Part shown: positions 16,261 through 25,137 of the stretch, one piece after another
Position numbering within the stretch: position 1 is the stretch's first letter
Layout: each line of letters starts with the position of its first letter
From: Cyanocohniella sp. LLY
GTDB taxonomy: Bacteria > Cyanobacteriota > Cyanobacteriia > Cyanobacteriales > Nostocaceae
Direction: 5' to 3'
DNA length: 37,740 nt
Assembly: GCA_022241785.1 (NCBI GenBank)
Contig: JAKOMP010000065.1
Location: 1-37,740, forward strand
Translations under genes and position numbers: made by a program
The notes under the pieces: generated by a model
The model's input: only the letters and a program-made list of their open reading frames with translations
What the model was told of the DNA's origin: nothing
Databases searched by the model: none

Positions 16261-16319
16261 ATTAATCTTTATTGATGAGTTAGTTTTTTAGTTTGTGATT
16301 GCATGTCGCTCACACTATC

Positions 16320-16334
16320 TCAGAATAATTCTGA
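16320..16334. promoter_or_regulatory. Perfect 7-1-7 palindrome, candidate PerR/Fur operator
   Basis: TCAGAATAATTCTGA has the 7-1-7 architecture of PerR and Fur boxes (the Bacillus PerR consensus is TTATAATNATTATAA). It lies 60 bases upstream of the peroxiredoxin start and 85 upstream of the furC start, so one bound site could control both. Confidence 0.65.
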
Positions 16335-16383
16335 TTTAATAAAAATTCAATAGTTATAAACACTTATTTATTTTATTAATTAA

Positions 16384-16394
16384 AATATAATATT
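16384..16394. promoter_or_regulatory. AT-rich 5-1-5 palindrome near the furC start, possible second operator
   Basis: AATATAATATT lies 25 bases before the furC ATG and could be an autoregulatory half-site or a promoter element. It is short and AT-rich, so chance is a real possibility. Confidence 0.35.
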
Positions 16395-16418
16395 AGTTAA
16401 TGACTGGGATCGATTATA

Positions 16419-16895
16419 ATGGGGGAACAAATCATCAACAGGCAAGATGTAGCAGCAAATATGCAGCAAGAGGCACACACAATTATTCAAACCTTAAAAT
16501 CCAAGGGTTTGAGGGTGACTCCTCAGCGGTTTGCAGTCTATGCAAATTTGTTATCTCGAGCAGACCACCCCACAGTTGAAATTATCCTGGCGGATCTCAA
16601 TAAAGATTTTCCAGTGTCATCTCAGGCGACTATATATAGTTCGTTACAGGCCCTGCGAGAAGTGGGACTTGTGAGGGAGGTGCTGCTAGAAGAGGGGGTT
16701 TGTCGCTATGATGCGAAGATTGAACCCCATCATCACTTTTGTTGTCACACTTGTGGGGCAATTGAAGATATTGCTTGGGAAACTTTCCAGTGCATAGATA
16801 TGCAGAAATTAGGCCCTGGTGTGCGCGGCGAAAGCTATGAAGTAATTGTGCGGGGGTGGTGCGATCGCTGTAATGTAAAAGAGGCTAAAGACTAG
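16419..16895 (+). CDS. furC: FurC/PerR-type peroxide-responsive repressor
   Basis: The 158-residue Fur-superfamily regulator has a winged helix (GLRVTPQRFAVYANLLSR, SSQATIYSSLQALREVGLV), the metal-binding PHHHFCCHTCG and a second CXXC (WCDRC). The two CXXC pairs form the structural zinc site. The VTPQR and ATIYSSL motifs and the neighbourhood point to the FurC/PerR branch rather than FurA or Zur. The ATG at 16419 lies in TTATAATGG, which itself looks like a -10 box; if it is one, translation would start at ATG 16461 (MQQEAHTIIQTLKSKGLRVT), giving 144 residues. It converges on the hybrid kinase gene, whose stop is three bases further on. Confidence 0.85.
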   Translation: MGEQIINRQDVAANMQQEAHTIIQTLKSKGLRVTPQRFAVYANLLSRADHPTVEIILADLNKDFPVSSQATIYSSLQALREVGLVREVLLEEGVCRYDAKIEPHHHFCCHTCGAIEDIAWETFQCIDMQKLGPGVRGESYEVIVRGWCDRCNVKEAKD

Positions 16896-16898
16896 GGG

Positions 16899-19157
16899 CT
16901 ACTTGAGGACTTTATGTAAAGCTAGTAGCAATTCGTTGATAGTGTAGGGCTTTGGTAAAAATGTCTGCGTACCAGTGTTCATTACTTCCCCTAACCTACT
17001 TTTAGACATCAGACCGCTGGTGGCAATGATTTTCACCTGGGGGTTAATTTTTTGCAAGGTGCGGATAGCAATTATTCCATCTAATGAAGGCAACATGATA
17101 TCCATCAGTACAGCACTAATTTTGTCTGCATATTTAGCATATAGTGCGATCGCCTCGATGCCATCACCAGCGATCATGGTTTGGTATTGGTGCGTTTCTA
17201 GCGATATGCGGGTAATATCCTGAATCGCAGCCTCATCATCTACAATTAAAATTAATTCTCCATGTCCTATAGATGTGGTTAAATCTTCGGGAATGGGTGT
17301 TTCGGTTTCCCCAACTGCTGGCAAGTACACCTTAAAAGTGGTACCACTTCCCATTTCACTGTAAACATTCACGAAACCACCGTGGCTTTTGGTGATGCCA
17401 ATGACGGTAGAAAGCCCTAAACCGGTGCCTTGTCCTACAGGTTTGGTGGTGAAAAATGGTTCAAAAATTCTATCTAAGACTTCCTCAGAAATACCAGTTC
17501 CCGTATCCGAAACGGTAATTACTATATATAGTCCTTCTTGGGCTTCCAGATTCATTTGAGCGTAATTTTCGTCTAGCCATACATTTTCCGCAGAGATGGT
17601 TAACGTGCCACCATTGGGCATAGCATCACGGGCATTGACGCATAAATTCATTAGTACCTGATGCAATTGGGTACTATCTCCAGATACCATCCACAAATCG
17701 TGGGGAATATCAGTAGAAATTTCGATGGATTTGGGGAAGGTTTCTTTGAGAATTTTAGATACTTCCACAATCAGGTGTCTCACTTGCAAAGTGATACGCT
17801 TACCTTCTACACCCCTAGCAAACGACAACACTTGCTTGACTAAATCGGCTCCTCGTCTAGCGTTAATTTCCAAAATTTCCAACAGTCGCTGAGTCCGCTC
17901 ATCAGCATCGGGGAACTTTAACGGTAGTAGTTGCGCTCCGGCGAGAATTGGTGTCAAAATATTGTTGAGGTCGTGAGCAATACCACTAGCTAAAGTGCCG
18001 ATGCTTTCTAAGCGTTGAGCGCGAAATAATTGAGATTCTAAATGCTTCTTCTCAGTAATATCCGTATCAACGATGAGAATAGATTTCGGTTGTCCCTGTG
18101 GATCACGTACCAAACTCCAACGACTGGCTACTAAAACTTCTTTCCCTGCTTTAGTTACTTTAGTCAGTTCGCCTTGCCACTTACCTTTGGTAAAAACATT
18201 CACCAAAGCCATTTGCACTTCTTGAGAGGCTTCATTATAAAGAAACTCATTGACATTTCTACCCAAAGTTTCTTCAGTCTGCCAGCCGTAGAGATTTTCT
18301 GCGCCTTGATTCCAAAAGAGAATACGGTTTTCTAAATCGCGCACACAAATGGCATCAGTGGTGATATCTAATAATGCTGCTTGTTCACGAATTTTTGCTT
18401 CGGCTAGCTTGCGATCGCTAATATCGATACTTGCACAAGTGATGCCGATAATTTCCTGGGACTCATTCCGTAATGGTTCAACAGTCAAATCATAATAACG
18501 GGTTCCTTGGGGAGTAGTGATAGCTACTTCCTCCCTAGTACCGATGCCGTTGATCAGCACACTATGTTTAATAGCCGTCAGATGTTGGGCATCTTTAGTT
18601 GGGATGAGAGCGAAGTCATCTTGACCCAACATTTCTTCAACTGTCCACCCAGGAAAGGGGTTATAAACCCAGGTATAATTTAAATTCTTGTCTTGGTTAA
18701 AAACAAATATAGGAGAATTTTTGAGGGCAACCCGAAATCTTTCTTCACTCTGGCGCAGGGCATTTTCTGAACTTTGACGTTCAATGGCATAGCGCATAGA
18801 GCGTACCAACAAGTCGCCATTAACTTGTCCTTTGACTAAATAATCTTGAGCGCCTTCTTGCATTGCTCGCAGTGCTAGGGTTTCATCATCGATCCCTGTT
18901 AACACAATAATCGGAGTTGCTTTAGCCTTCCGAGTTGCTTTGACAAAGGTTTCTAGTCCTTGGCTATCAGGCAACGATAAATCTAACAACATGACATCAA
19001 AGTTATCTTGAGCTAGATACTCAAGGGCTTCTGAGAGTCGCTCCACTGGCTGCAACTCTACTTGAACTGTAGTTACTTCTTGTAATATCTCTTGTAATAA
19101 AAAGACATCACCAGGATTATCTTCAACTAATAAGACTTTAATCAATGCACCTGCCAT
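16899..19157 (-). CDS. Hybrid sensor kinase: REC-PAS-PAS-HisKA-HATPase-REC
   Basis: The 752-residue soluble protein starts with a receiver domain (about 6-125; phospho-acceptor Asp59 in MLLDLSLPDSQG, Lys109), followed by two PAS domains (about 135-255 and 258-375), a histidine kinase core with His395 in SGIAHDLNNILTP, N-box NARDAMPNGG, G1 DTGTGI, G2 GTGLGLSTV, and a C-terminal receiver (about 635-752; Asp686 in VLMDIMLPSLDG, Lys736). A receiver at each end suggests it takes phosphate from one kinase and relays onward. It has no membrane segment. It starts five bases after the response regulator gene, so the two are almost surely co-translated. The signal is unknown. Confidence 0.9.
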   Translation of the reverse strand: MAGALIKVLLVEDNPGDVFLLQEILQEVTTVQVELQPVERLSEALEYLAQDNFDVMLLDLSLPDSQGLETFVKATRKAKATPIIVLTGIDDETLALRAMQEGAQDYLVKGQVNGDLLVRSMRYAIERQSSENALRQSEERFRVALKNSPIFVFNQDKNLNYTWVYNPFPGWTVEEMLGQDDFALIPTKDAQHLTAIKHSVLINGIGTREEVAITTPQGTRYYDLTVEPLRNESQEIIGITCASIDISDRKLAEAKIREQAALLDITTDAICVRDLENRILFWNQGAENLYGWQTEETLGRNVNEFLYNEASQEVQMALVNVFTKGKWQGELTKVTKAGKEVLVASRWSLVRDPQGQPKSILIVDTDITEKKHLESQLFRAQRLESIGTLASGIAHDLNNILTPILAGAQLLPLKFPDADERTQRLLEILEINARRGADLVKQVLSFARGVEGKRITLQVRHLIVEVSKILKETFPKSIEISTDIPHDLWMVSGDSTQLHQVLMNLCVNARDAMPNGGTLTISAENVWLDENYAQMNLEAQEGLYIVITVSDTGTGISEEVLDRIFEPFFTTKPVGQGTGLGLSTVIGITKSHGGFVNVYSEMGSGTTFKVYLPAVGETETPIPEDLTTSIGHGELILIVDDEAAIQDITRISLETHQYQTMIAGDGIEAIALYAKYADKISAVLMDIMLPSLDGIIAIRTLQKINPQVKIIATSGLMSKSRLGEVMNTGTQTFLPKPYTINELLLALHKVLK

Positions 19158-19162
19158 TTTGA

Positions 19163-19603
19163 TTACTCCGGTGGCAGTTTTACGATCGCAAACCAGAAAT
19201 TTTCGATAGATTTTACAATTTTAACGAATTGATCGAAATCAACTGGCTTTGTGATAAAGCAATTAGCCGATAGGTTATAAGCTTTGAGAATATCTTCTTC
19301 TGATTGAGATGTTGTCAACACAACTACAGGAATGCGCCTGAGATGTTGATCAGCCTTAATTTCAGCCAATACTTCCCGTCCGTCTTTTCTGGGTAAATTT
19401 AAATCAAGAAGCACAATATCTGGATGGGGAACCTTAATATATTTGTCTTCCTTGCGTAAAAATGCCATTGCCTCTACGCCATCTTCCACCACATTTAGGT
19501 TAATTGAAATTTTGCTATCTTCCAAGGCAATGCGTGTCAATTGGGCATCGCCGGGATTATCTTCTACTAACAAAACCTCAATGGGCATAATTGCTGCTGT
19601 CAT
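19163..19603 (-). CDS. Rcp1-like single-domain response regulator
   Basis: The 146-residue CheY-like receiver has [20 protein letters not shown], the phospho-acceptor Asp67 in [13 protein letters not shown], Thr/Ser in [12 protein letters not shown] and Lys in [11 protein letters not shown]. The NPGDA.L insert and the PRKDG loop mark the Rcp1 subfamily, partners of phytochrome-type kinases in cyanobacteria. No output domain is present. An internal Met ([11 protein letters not shown]) five residues in is an alternative start. It lies between two kinases, 134 bases downstream of a GAF/PAS kinase with a bilin-type GAF and 5 bases upstream of a hybrid kinase. Confidence 0.9.
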   Translation of the reverse strand: MTAAIMPIEVLLVEDNPGDAQLTRIALEDSKISINLNVVEDGVEAMAFLRKEDKYIKVPHPDIVLLDLNLPRKDGREVLAEIKADQHLRRIPVVVLTTSQSEEDILKAYNLSANCFITKPVDFDQFVKIVKSIENFWFAIVKLPPE

Positions 19604-19670
19604 CTTTACGATAGTTTATTTACCGAATTTGGTATTAGGTATTGAGTAATGGGATAAATTGGAAATTTTT

Positions 19671-19716
19671 GATCCCCATTACACTTTATCCCCAGAGAGG
19701 TCCCCGATTTTCCCGA
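19671..19716 (-). repeat. Dispersed G-rich repeat, copy 2
   Basis: The reverse complement of the element at 15523-15586. It lies in the gap between the two signalling genes. Confidence 0.7.
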
Positions 19717-19737
19717 ATCCTACTGTCTAATTCAACA

Positions 19738-22299
19738 TCAAGCACTTTTAACTTGTGTTTCGGGAATTGTGAAGTAGAAAGTCGAGCCTTGACTCGGTTC
19801 CGACTCAACCCAGATCCGTCCGCCGTGGCGTTCTATAATCTTCCTACAAATTGCCAACCCAATTCCAGTACCTGGGTACTTACTTCTCCCGTGCAACCGT
19901 TGAAAAATGACAAAAATGCGTTCAGCGTATTGGGATTCTATGCCGATACCGTTATCACATACAGAGAACAGCCATTCGTTGGCGGGAACTGGGAGGTGTT
20001 CATCTGTTTGTGCTGTTTCTTCTGAACCTCTAACTGCGGCCAGATGAATTTTCAGTGGTAATTCCCCGCGAAATTTGATGGCATTACCAATTAAGTTTTG
20101 TAACACTTGCGTCAGTTGGGTAGGATCAGCCATGACTATGGGTAGGGGGTCATGGGTAATTATGGCACCACATTCTTCAATAGCAATTTTGAGATTAGCG
20201 ATCGCTCGGTCAAAAACTTCCTGAACATCAACTTCCACAAAGGGCTGTCCTCGACTGGTGACACGGGAATAGTTCAACAAATCATTAATCAAACTCTGCA
20301 TCCGGCGCGCCCCATCTACAGCATAAGTAATGAACTGTTCGGCATTGGCATCGAGTTGATTGTGATATTTGCGTTCTAGTAGTTGTAAATAACTAGTCAC
20401 CATTCGCAGTGGTTCTTGTAAATCATGGGAAGCTACATAAGCAAACTGTTCTAGTTCGGCATTAGAACGAGCCAGTTCTTGGGCTTGGTGGGTTTCTTTT
20501 TCTAATAACTGCGATTGAGATAAGGCAATACCAATTTGGTCGGCTAACTGTTGTAGTAATTCCAATTCAAAGTTGTTCCACTGTCTAGGGGTGGCGCACT
20601 GATGAGCAATTAGTAAACCCCAAATGCCTTCTCGGACACGAATCGGGACTACAAGGTTAGCTTTGACACCCAAATTTTGCAAAAATTTGCGATGGCAATT
20701 TCCGATATTCGCTTTGTCAACGTCTACAATGGCACTGACTCGGCCTCGGCGATATTTTTCTAAGTAATCTTCCTGAAAGCAGGGGTCAAGAATATTTTGT
20801 CCCAGCACCACAGGCCAGCCAGGTAACACCGCTTCTTGGACTACTGTTCCTGAACCATCGGGCGCTAGTTGAAAAATTAATACTCGGTCAGCTTGCAGGA
20901 GATTTTGGACTTCATTGACAGTAGTTTGGAGAATTTCTTCTAGTTGGAGGCTTTCACGAATTTTCAGGGTGATTTCTGCAAATAATTGCGATCGCCTATT
21001 TTGGCGTTTTAGTTCCTCTTCTGCCCGCTTACGTTCGGTAATATCAGTATGGGAACCTACCATCCGCACTACATTACCTGTTTCATCCCAGAGTGCTTGT
21101 CCCCGATCTAAAATCCATTTATAACTGCCGTTTTTGCATAAGATACGATGTTCTGTCACATAAAACGGTGTTTTTTTGGCAAAGTGATCCTGAATAGATT
21201 GCAGTACCCAATTTAAATCATCGGGATAGACGTGTTTTTTCCATTCATCCCAATTATGGGGAATTTCATTGTCTGCATATCCGAGCATTTCCTTCCAGCG
21301 AGTGGAGAAAAACACTTCATTAGTTGTGACGTTCCAGTCCCAAATACCATCATTGTTACCATGTAAAGCTAAGTGCCAACGTTCTTCGCTAGCCCGTAGT
21401 GCTGCTGCTGTATACTGCCGTTCGGTAATATCTTGGAAATACACCGATATGCCATCTCGTGCTGGGTAGGCGTGAACATTAAACCAACAGTTAAGCGGCG
21501 AATAAAATTCTTCCAATTCCACGCTCACTTGTTCGGCGATCGCTCGCTGATACTCATGGTAAAATTTTGTTCCTACCAGTGCAGGTAAAGCTTCCCAGAT
21601 GTTTTTCCCCAATAGCTCATTTTGGGTTTTCTGCAACAACCTTTCTGCTTGACTGTTGATATAGGTAAACTGAGATTTTTCATCTAAGGCAAAAAAAGCA
21701 TCAGTAATACTCTCAAGAATATTAGTAATCCGAGTTTTAGCAGCTTCCACAGTGGCCCTAGCTGCTTGTTCTTGGGTAATTAATTCCTCAGTAATCCGCG
21801 ATACCTCAGATACATTACGTCTTAGTTCCAGTTGATTGATAACTAAACGACTCAGTGCCACCAATGCGTCTACTTGTTGTTGACTCAATTGTCGTGGTAC
21901 CTTGTCAATTACACACAAGGTTCCTAACATATACCCCTGTGGTGTAATTAAGGGTACTCCTGCATAAAAGCGGACATAAGGCTCACAAATTACTACCTGA
22001 TTTTTAGCCAGTCGTTCATCAGCCAAAGCATCTGGTATTATCACAACATCCTGGCACTCTTGACAGAGGTAAGATAACCCAACATTCCGGGGCATTTCCC
22101 GGACATCTAAACCTAGTTTGGCTTTAAACCATTGCCGATTTTCATCAATAAAATTGACTAAGGCTATGGGTGTACCACAAATAAAAGCAGCTAACTGGGC
22201 GAGATTTTCATAAACTTCTTCCGGTTCCGTATCCAAAATCTGATACTCACGGAGAGCTTGTAGTCTCGCCGCTTCTTGATTATTCGATGCCGTGTTCAT
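19738..22299 (-). CDS. GAF-PAS-PAS-GAF histidine kinase with a cyanobacteriochrome-like GAF
   Basis: The 853-residue cytosolic kinase contains GAF1 (about 25-160, no chromophore Cys motif), PAS1 (about 188-293), PAS2 (about 305-423), GAF2 (about 438-597) and a phytochrome-type kinase core (His625 in YVASHDLQEPLRM, N-box NLIGNAIKF, G1 CDNGIGI, G2 GTGIGLAICRKI). GAF2 has both DPCF (Cys507, the DXCF motif) and GNCHRKFL (Cys535, the canonical bilin-anchoring Cys-His), followed by VKANLVVPI and GLLIAHQC, all typical of cyanobacteriochromes. It is therefore a likely light sensor, probably of the DXCF blue/green or related type, signalling to the Rcp1-like regulator downstream. Chromophore binding is inferred. 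Confidence 0.88.
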   Translation of the reverse strand: MNTASNNQEAARLQALREYQILDTEPEEVYENLAQLAAFICGTPIALVNFIDENRQWFKAKLGLDVREMPRNVGLSYLCQECQDVVIIPDALADERLAKNQVVICEPYVRFYAGVPLITPQGYMLGTLCVIDKVPRQLSQQQVDALVALSRLVINQLELRRNVSEVSRITEELITQEQAARATVEAAKTRITNILESITDAFFALDEKSQFTYINSQAERLLQKTQNELLGKNIWEALPALVGTKFYHEYQRAIAEQVSVELEEFYSPLNCWFNVHAYPARDGISVYFQDITERQYTAAALRASEERWHLALHGNNDGIWDWNVTTNEVFFSTRWKEMLGYADNEIPHNWDEWKKHVYPDDLNWVLQSIQDHFAKKTPFYVTEHRILCKNGSYKWILDRGQALWDETGNVVRMVGSHTDITERKRAEEELKRQNRRSQLFAEITLKIRESLQLEEILQTTVNEVQNLLQADRVLIFQLAPDGSGTVVQEAVLPGWPVVLGQNILDPCFQEDYLEKYRRGRVSAIVDVDKANIGNCHRKFLQNLGVKANLVVPIRVREGIWGLLIAHQCATPRQWNNFELELLQQLADQIGIALSQSQLLEKETHQAQELARSNAELEQFAYVASHDLQEPLRMVTSYLQLLERKYHNQLDANAEQFITYAVDGARRMQSLINDLLNYSRVTSRGQPFVEVDVQEVFDRAIANLKIAIEECGAIITHDPLPIVMADPTQLTQVLQNLIGNAIKFRGELPLKIHLAAVRGSEETAQTDEHLPVPANEWLFSVCDNGIGIESQYAERIFVIFQRLHGRSKYPGTGIGLAICRKIIERHGGRIWVESEPSQGSTFYFTIPETQVKSA

Positions 22300-22732
22300 T
22301 AAGTTTTATTAAAAGAGCAAAAAATTAAAAATTTATACTAATTTAAAAAATGTTGGTGACGATCTATGCTTTATTAGGCATCCGCCCCACTTGCCTATAG
22401 TGTACACAACAAGTCGCCAAAACTGGGAGCAATCCAATTTGGTGAGATGGCAAGGCTAGGGAACTAGGAAAACTATCATATCCATTAGAAAAATTGTCAT
22501 TGCGACCGCAGGGAAGCAATCCCAAAACCCCTGTATTCGCGTCGTTCCACTTTGTTTCACTCGCGGCGGCATATCGTAAGTATTCAGCCAGAAGCCCGAT
22601 ATAATCGGGTTTGGGATTATCCTGAACTCAGGTATTTATGATTCAGTAGAGATTTTAGGCATGAGACTCATCTTGATAAGAGGGCGATCGCCTGTTGAAT
22701 CCAAACTCAGAATTTACGATTTGCGGATAAGT
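22300..22732. other. Intergenic region with one dispersed repeat
   Basis: It separates the signalling operon from the secretion cluster and contains the second copy of the 145-bp repeat. No gene or clear terminator was seen. Confidence 0.7.
22489..22632 (-). repeat. Roughly 145-bp dispersed repeat, copy 2
   Basis: It includes GTCATTGCGACCGCAGGGAA, CACTCGCGGCGGCATATCGT and AAGTATTCAGCCAGAAGCCC; its reverse complement follows 10687-10832 block by block. Confidence 0.75.
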
Positions 22733-23266
22733 TTATTGTGGCGGTCTTACACAAGTCGCTCCTCCAGGAGAAGATGGATCTGGATAAATTGCTAGAGTAT
22801 GATAATCAGGCGCTGTATCTTCATAAAGTATTCTGAAAGTATATAAACTAGGCCTCCCTTGATCTTCGGCAATTACGGTTAACAGAGTATTATCCGTCTT
22901 AGGTAATCCCCGAATGTTGAGCCGGGGAATACGCCGCAGGTGAATAACATTCGCGGCAGAGTTTTTACAATCGCCTGAATTAAGGTTACGTTCTGCACCA
23001 AACTGCATACACATGGGCCCATCAAAATCCATCGTTACTTGTGATGGGTCATTTAACCAAACTTTTTTAATAGTTTTACCAGTGGGAAGAAAGCTTAAAT
23101 TGGTACCTTGCTGATAAGAAACTGCGATAGTTGGTACTACTCCCCCTAGTCCTTGTGCTTGACAAGAAAACATGGAACGCAGAACAGCGTTGTTAGCTAC
23201 AGCACGACCTGTCAACAATAACATTGCTGTAGAAAAAATTAGGGAAGCTATGTGAATGTGTTTCAT
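22733..23266 (-). CDS. VirB9/TrbG-like secreted protein of the type IV secretion cluster
   Basis: I chose the ATG at 23266 (177 residues) because it opens a clean signal peptide (MKHIHIASLIFSTAMLLLTG then AVA-NN); the frame also extends 18 codons upstream to a TTG. The mature part has the pattern of VirB9 N-terminal or TraK-like beta domains: FLPTGKTIKKVWLNDPSQVT, IHLRRIPRLNIRGLPK and LLTVIAEDQGRPSLYTFRIL. VirB9-type proteins bridge VirB10 to the outer membrane. The C-terminus has a Cys pair-like arrangement (MCMQF, GDCKNS, ATCVRPP). Similarity is weak; position at the end of the cluster supports the call. A MITE lies between it and virB10, so it may be transcribed separately. Confidence 0.55.
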   Translation of the reverse strand: MKHIHIASLIFSTAMLLLTGRAVANNAVLRSMFSCQAQGLGGVVPTIAVSYQQGTNLSFLPTGKTIKKVWLNDPSQVTMDFDGPMCMQFGAERNLNSGDCKNSAANVIHLRRIPRLNIRGLPKTDNTLLTVIAEDQGRPSLYTFRILYEDTAPDYHTLAIYPDPSSPGGATCVRPPQ

Positions 23267-23350
23267 GACTGTAAATAGGGGAGCAGGGAAGGAGGTAAAG
23301 TTGATTTTCCTAATGACCAATGACCAAGGAGCAATGACTCAATTACGAAT

Positions 23351-23520
23351 AGGACTTACCCAACTGGCATATTATTTTAAGTTTGTAGTGAGGACTTTAG
23401 TCCTCTCTGCGAGACGCTCCGCGGTAAGCGCAGCTATGCCCGCAGGGCTTGACAAGATAAGGGCTAAAGCCCTTACTACAAGCAAAAACTTTTATTTTTT
23501 GTGACACTTGCGTAAGTCCT
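23351..23520. repeat. 170-bp MITE-like element inside the secretion cluster
   Basis: It is bounded by AGGACTTACCCAA and its near inverse TTGCGTAAGTCCT. Inside are two strong hairpins, GAGGACTTTAGTCCTC (about 23392-23407) and AGGGCTAAAGCCCT (about 23459-23472), plus a GCGAGACGCTCCGCG block of the dispersed family seen at 1420. Its ends match those of the 90-bp elements at 10589 and 11004. It starts seven bases downstream of the virB10-like stop on the minus strand. Confidence 0.8.
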
Positions 23521-23526
23521 GACGAA

Positions 23527-25104
23527 TTAGAACTGCATCATGCGGTTAACATATATTTCTACTTCTTTGCCAGCTGGTATATACCAAACGTTAGTTTGTT
23601 GCATCATTTGGGAAATTGCTTGTTGATTGCGTTGAGAAATTTGGGGAACTACAGAGTTTAAACCGCCTTCCACAATTCCAGCAGCTAGATTACGTCGGGA
23701 GTTAGAGCTGTCAACGACAGTACTACCACCAGTGACGGTGACAACTTGATCAGTCCGGTTAAATAATTCTGCGGCTTTACCAATACCTCCCAAAACGAAT
23801 AGTCCTGCATCCATCCCGGCTATAGATGAACCTTTATCGGGAAACTTATCGGCTACTAAAGGTCTACCTTGGGGCGCGCGCACAATCAAGGCGTTGCTGG
23901 GTAAGCTTCTTTCTGTGAGTTCGCCGTTTTCTTGGGAGATGACTTTAACCACATCTAGCCGCAGCAAACCTTGTTCAGAAATAGAATTAATTTCCGCTAG
24001 TAATTCGGTACTAACAGGTAAAACAACTTCGCCATCCACATTTTTTAGTGGTTCTTTCAACTGCAAAACAAATATATTGGCGTTTTCATCTGCTTCGTTA
24101 TTTCTAGCTCTAGTAGTTTCGCCAAATACAGCTGTTGCTAACACAGCTTTGGCACTAGTACCAGCTTTCACGGATTTCGAGTTGGCTGATTGTGCTTGGC
24201 TGATTAAAGACTCTTGCTGTGGTGGTGGCTCTGGGTTGTTGTTATTTGGCTGGGGTTCCGCATTATAAGAATTATTAGGAGGAATGTTTTCTGGGGTATT
24301 TCTAGCGGCTTGAACACTTGATTGGCCCGTAACAGCAACTTGACCATAACTACCTAATTTGGCTAACCTTGTCCATTCCTCAAGGGGGTCTGGTGGAGAT
24401 GGTGGAGTTGCTGGTGGAGCCGGTACGGGTGCAGGTACGGGTGCAGGTGCAACTGCAATTGGGGGTAAAGTCGGTGGGGCTGAGTAAGGTATGTCAACAA
24501 AGCGCTCAACTACCCTTGGTGCTGCGGCTGTTTGTACAGGTATGGGTGTTCTGGTAACGGTAGGCGATGGAGTATTTACCCGTGCAGTTTCTACCTGTGT
24601 AGCTGGTCTATTTCTGAGATTTTGTTGGGCGGCTGTGATTGCTTGTGATTGCTCTGCAAGGGCTAATTTAGTTTTGAGAGTTTCGATTTCTTGCTCTAAA
24701 TTTTGCTGGCGGGGTTCAATAATTGGTGGTGATGGGGCTGTAGAAGACGCAAGATTATTACTGCTAGGTCTTTGATTGCTGGAGTTCATCATCTGTGATA
24801 AGAACAAACCAGCTACTAAAACTACACTCAAGGTCGCACCAGCTACCAACAATAATTTCGCAAAGGGGTTGGATGAAAGAGGTTGTTGAGTGGCAATTTC
24901 TTGGGGCTGAGACTCTGGTGGCTGCTCGCTAACTGATTCTTCTACTTCGTTAATTTTGACCTTTGGGGCTTCTTCTTTAAAGCCAACCAATTGAGCCATC
25001 CTCGATTCCCAATCTAAAGAATCTACTTCCGGTTGGTAGGTATCAGCGATTGGTTGAATGAAATTTTGTGCGGTAAGTTCTGACTGAATTGAATAAGAAG
25101 TCAT
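23527..25104 (-). CDS. virB10: VirB10/TrbI-like core channel protein
   Basis: The 525-residue protein has the VirB10 layout: a cytoplasmic N-terminus of about 83 residues, one membrane helix (about 84-105, KLLLVAGATLSVVLVAGLFL), a coiled-coil-like stretch (EQEIETLKTKLALAEQSQAI), a Pro-rich periplasmic spacer (APVPAPVPAPPATPPSPP) and a C-terminal TrbI beta-barrel region. The last part shows the family pattern: GEVVLPVSTELLAEINSIS, GGIGKAAELFNRTDQVVTVT and the terminal VWYIPAGKEVEIYVNRMMQF. VirB10 spans both membranes and forms the outer-membrane pore with VirB9. It lies 33 bases downstream of the second VirB8-like gene. Confidence 0.85.
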   Translation of the reverse strand: MTSYSIQSELTAQNFIQPIADTYQPEVDSLDWESRMAQLVGFKEEAPKVKINEVEESVSEQPPESQPQEIATQQPLSSNPFAKLLLVAGATLSVVLVAGLFLSQMMNSSNQRPSSNNLASSTAPSPPIIEPRQQNLEQEIETLKTKLALAEQSQAITAAQQNLRNRPATQVETARVNTPSPTVTRTPIPVQTAAAPRVVERFVDIPYSAPPTLPPIAVAPAPVPAPVPAPPATPPSPPDPLEEWTRLAKLGSYGQVAVTGQSSVQAARNTPENIPPNNSYNAEPQPNNNNPEPPPQQESLISQAQSANSKSVKAGTSAKAVLATAVFGETTRARNNEADENANIFVLQLKEPLKNVDGEVVLPVSTELLAEINSISEQGLLRLDVVKVISQENGELTERSLPSNALIVRAPQGRPLVADKFPDKGSSIAGMDAGLFVLGGIGKAAELFNRTDQVVTVTGGSTVVDSSNSRRNLAAGIVEGGLNSVVPQISQRNQQAISQMMQQTNVWYIPAGKEVEIYVNRMMQF

Positions 25105-25137
25105 GATGTATTGCTTGGTTGTAAAATTTACTGAATT

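Noticed and set aside
840-23500. Right end of the CAST-like element
   Set aside because: I looked for the reverse complement of the 18-bp repeat (GGACATTTATTTTGTCAA-like, clustered) and found none; isolated TGTCAA and GGACAT words do not form an array.
24369-24775. Plus-strand frames opposite the virB10-like gene
   Set aside because: They are shadows of the Pro-rich repeat coding on the minus strand.
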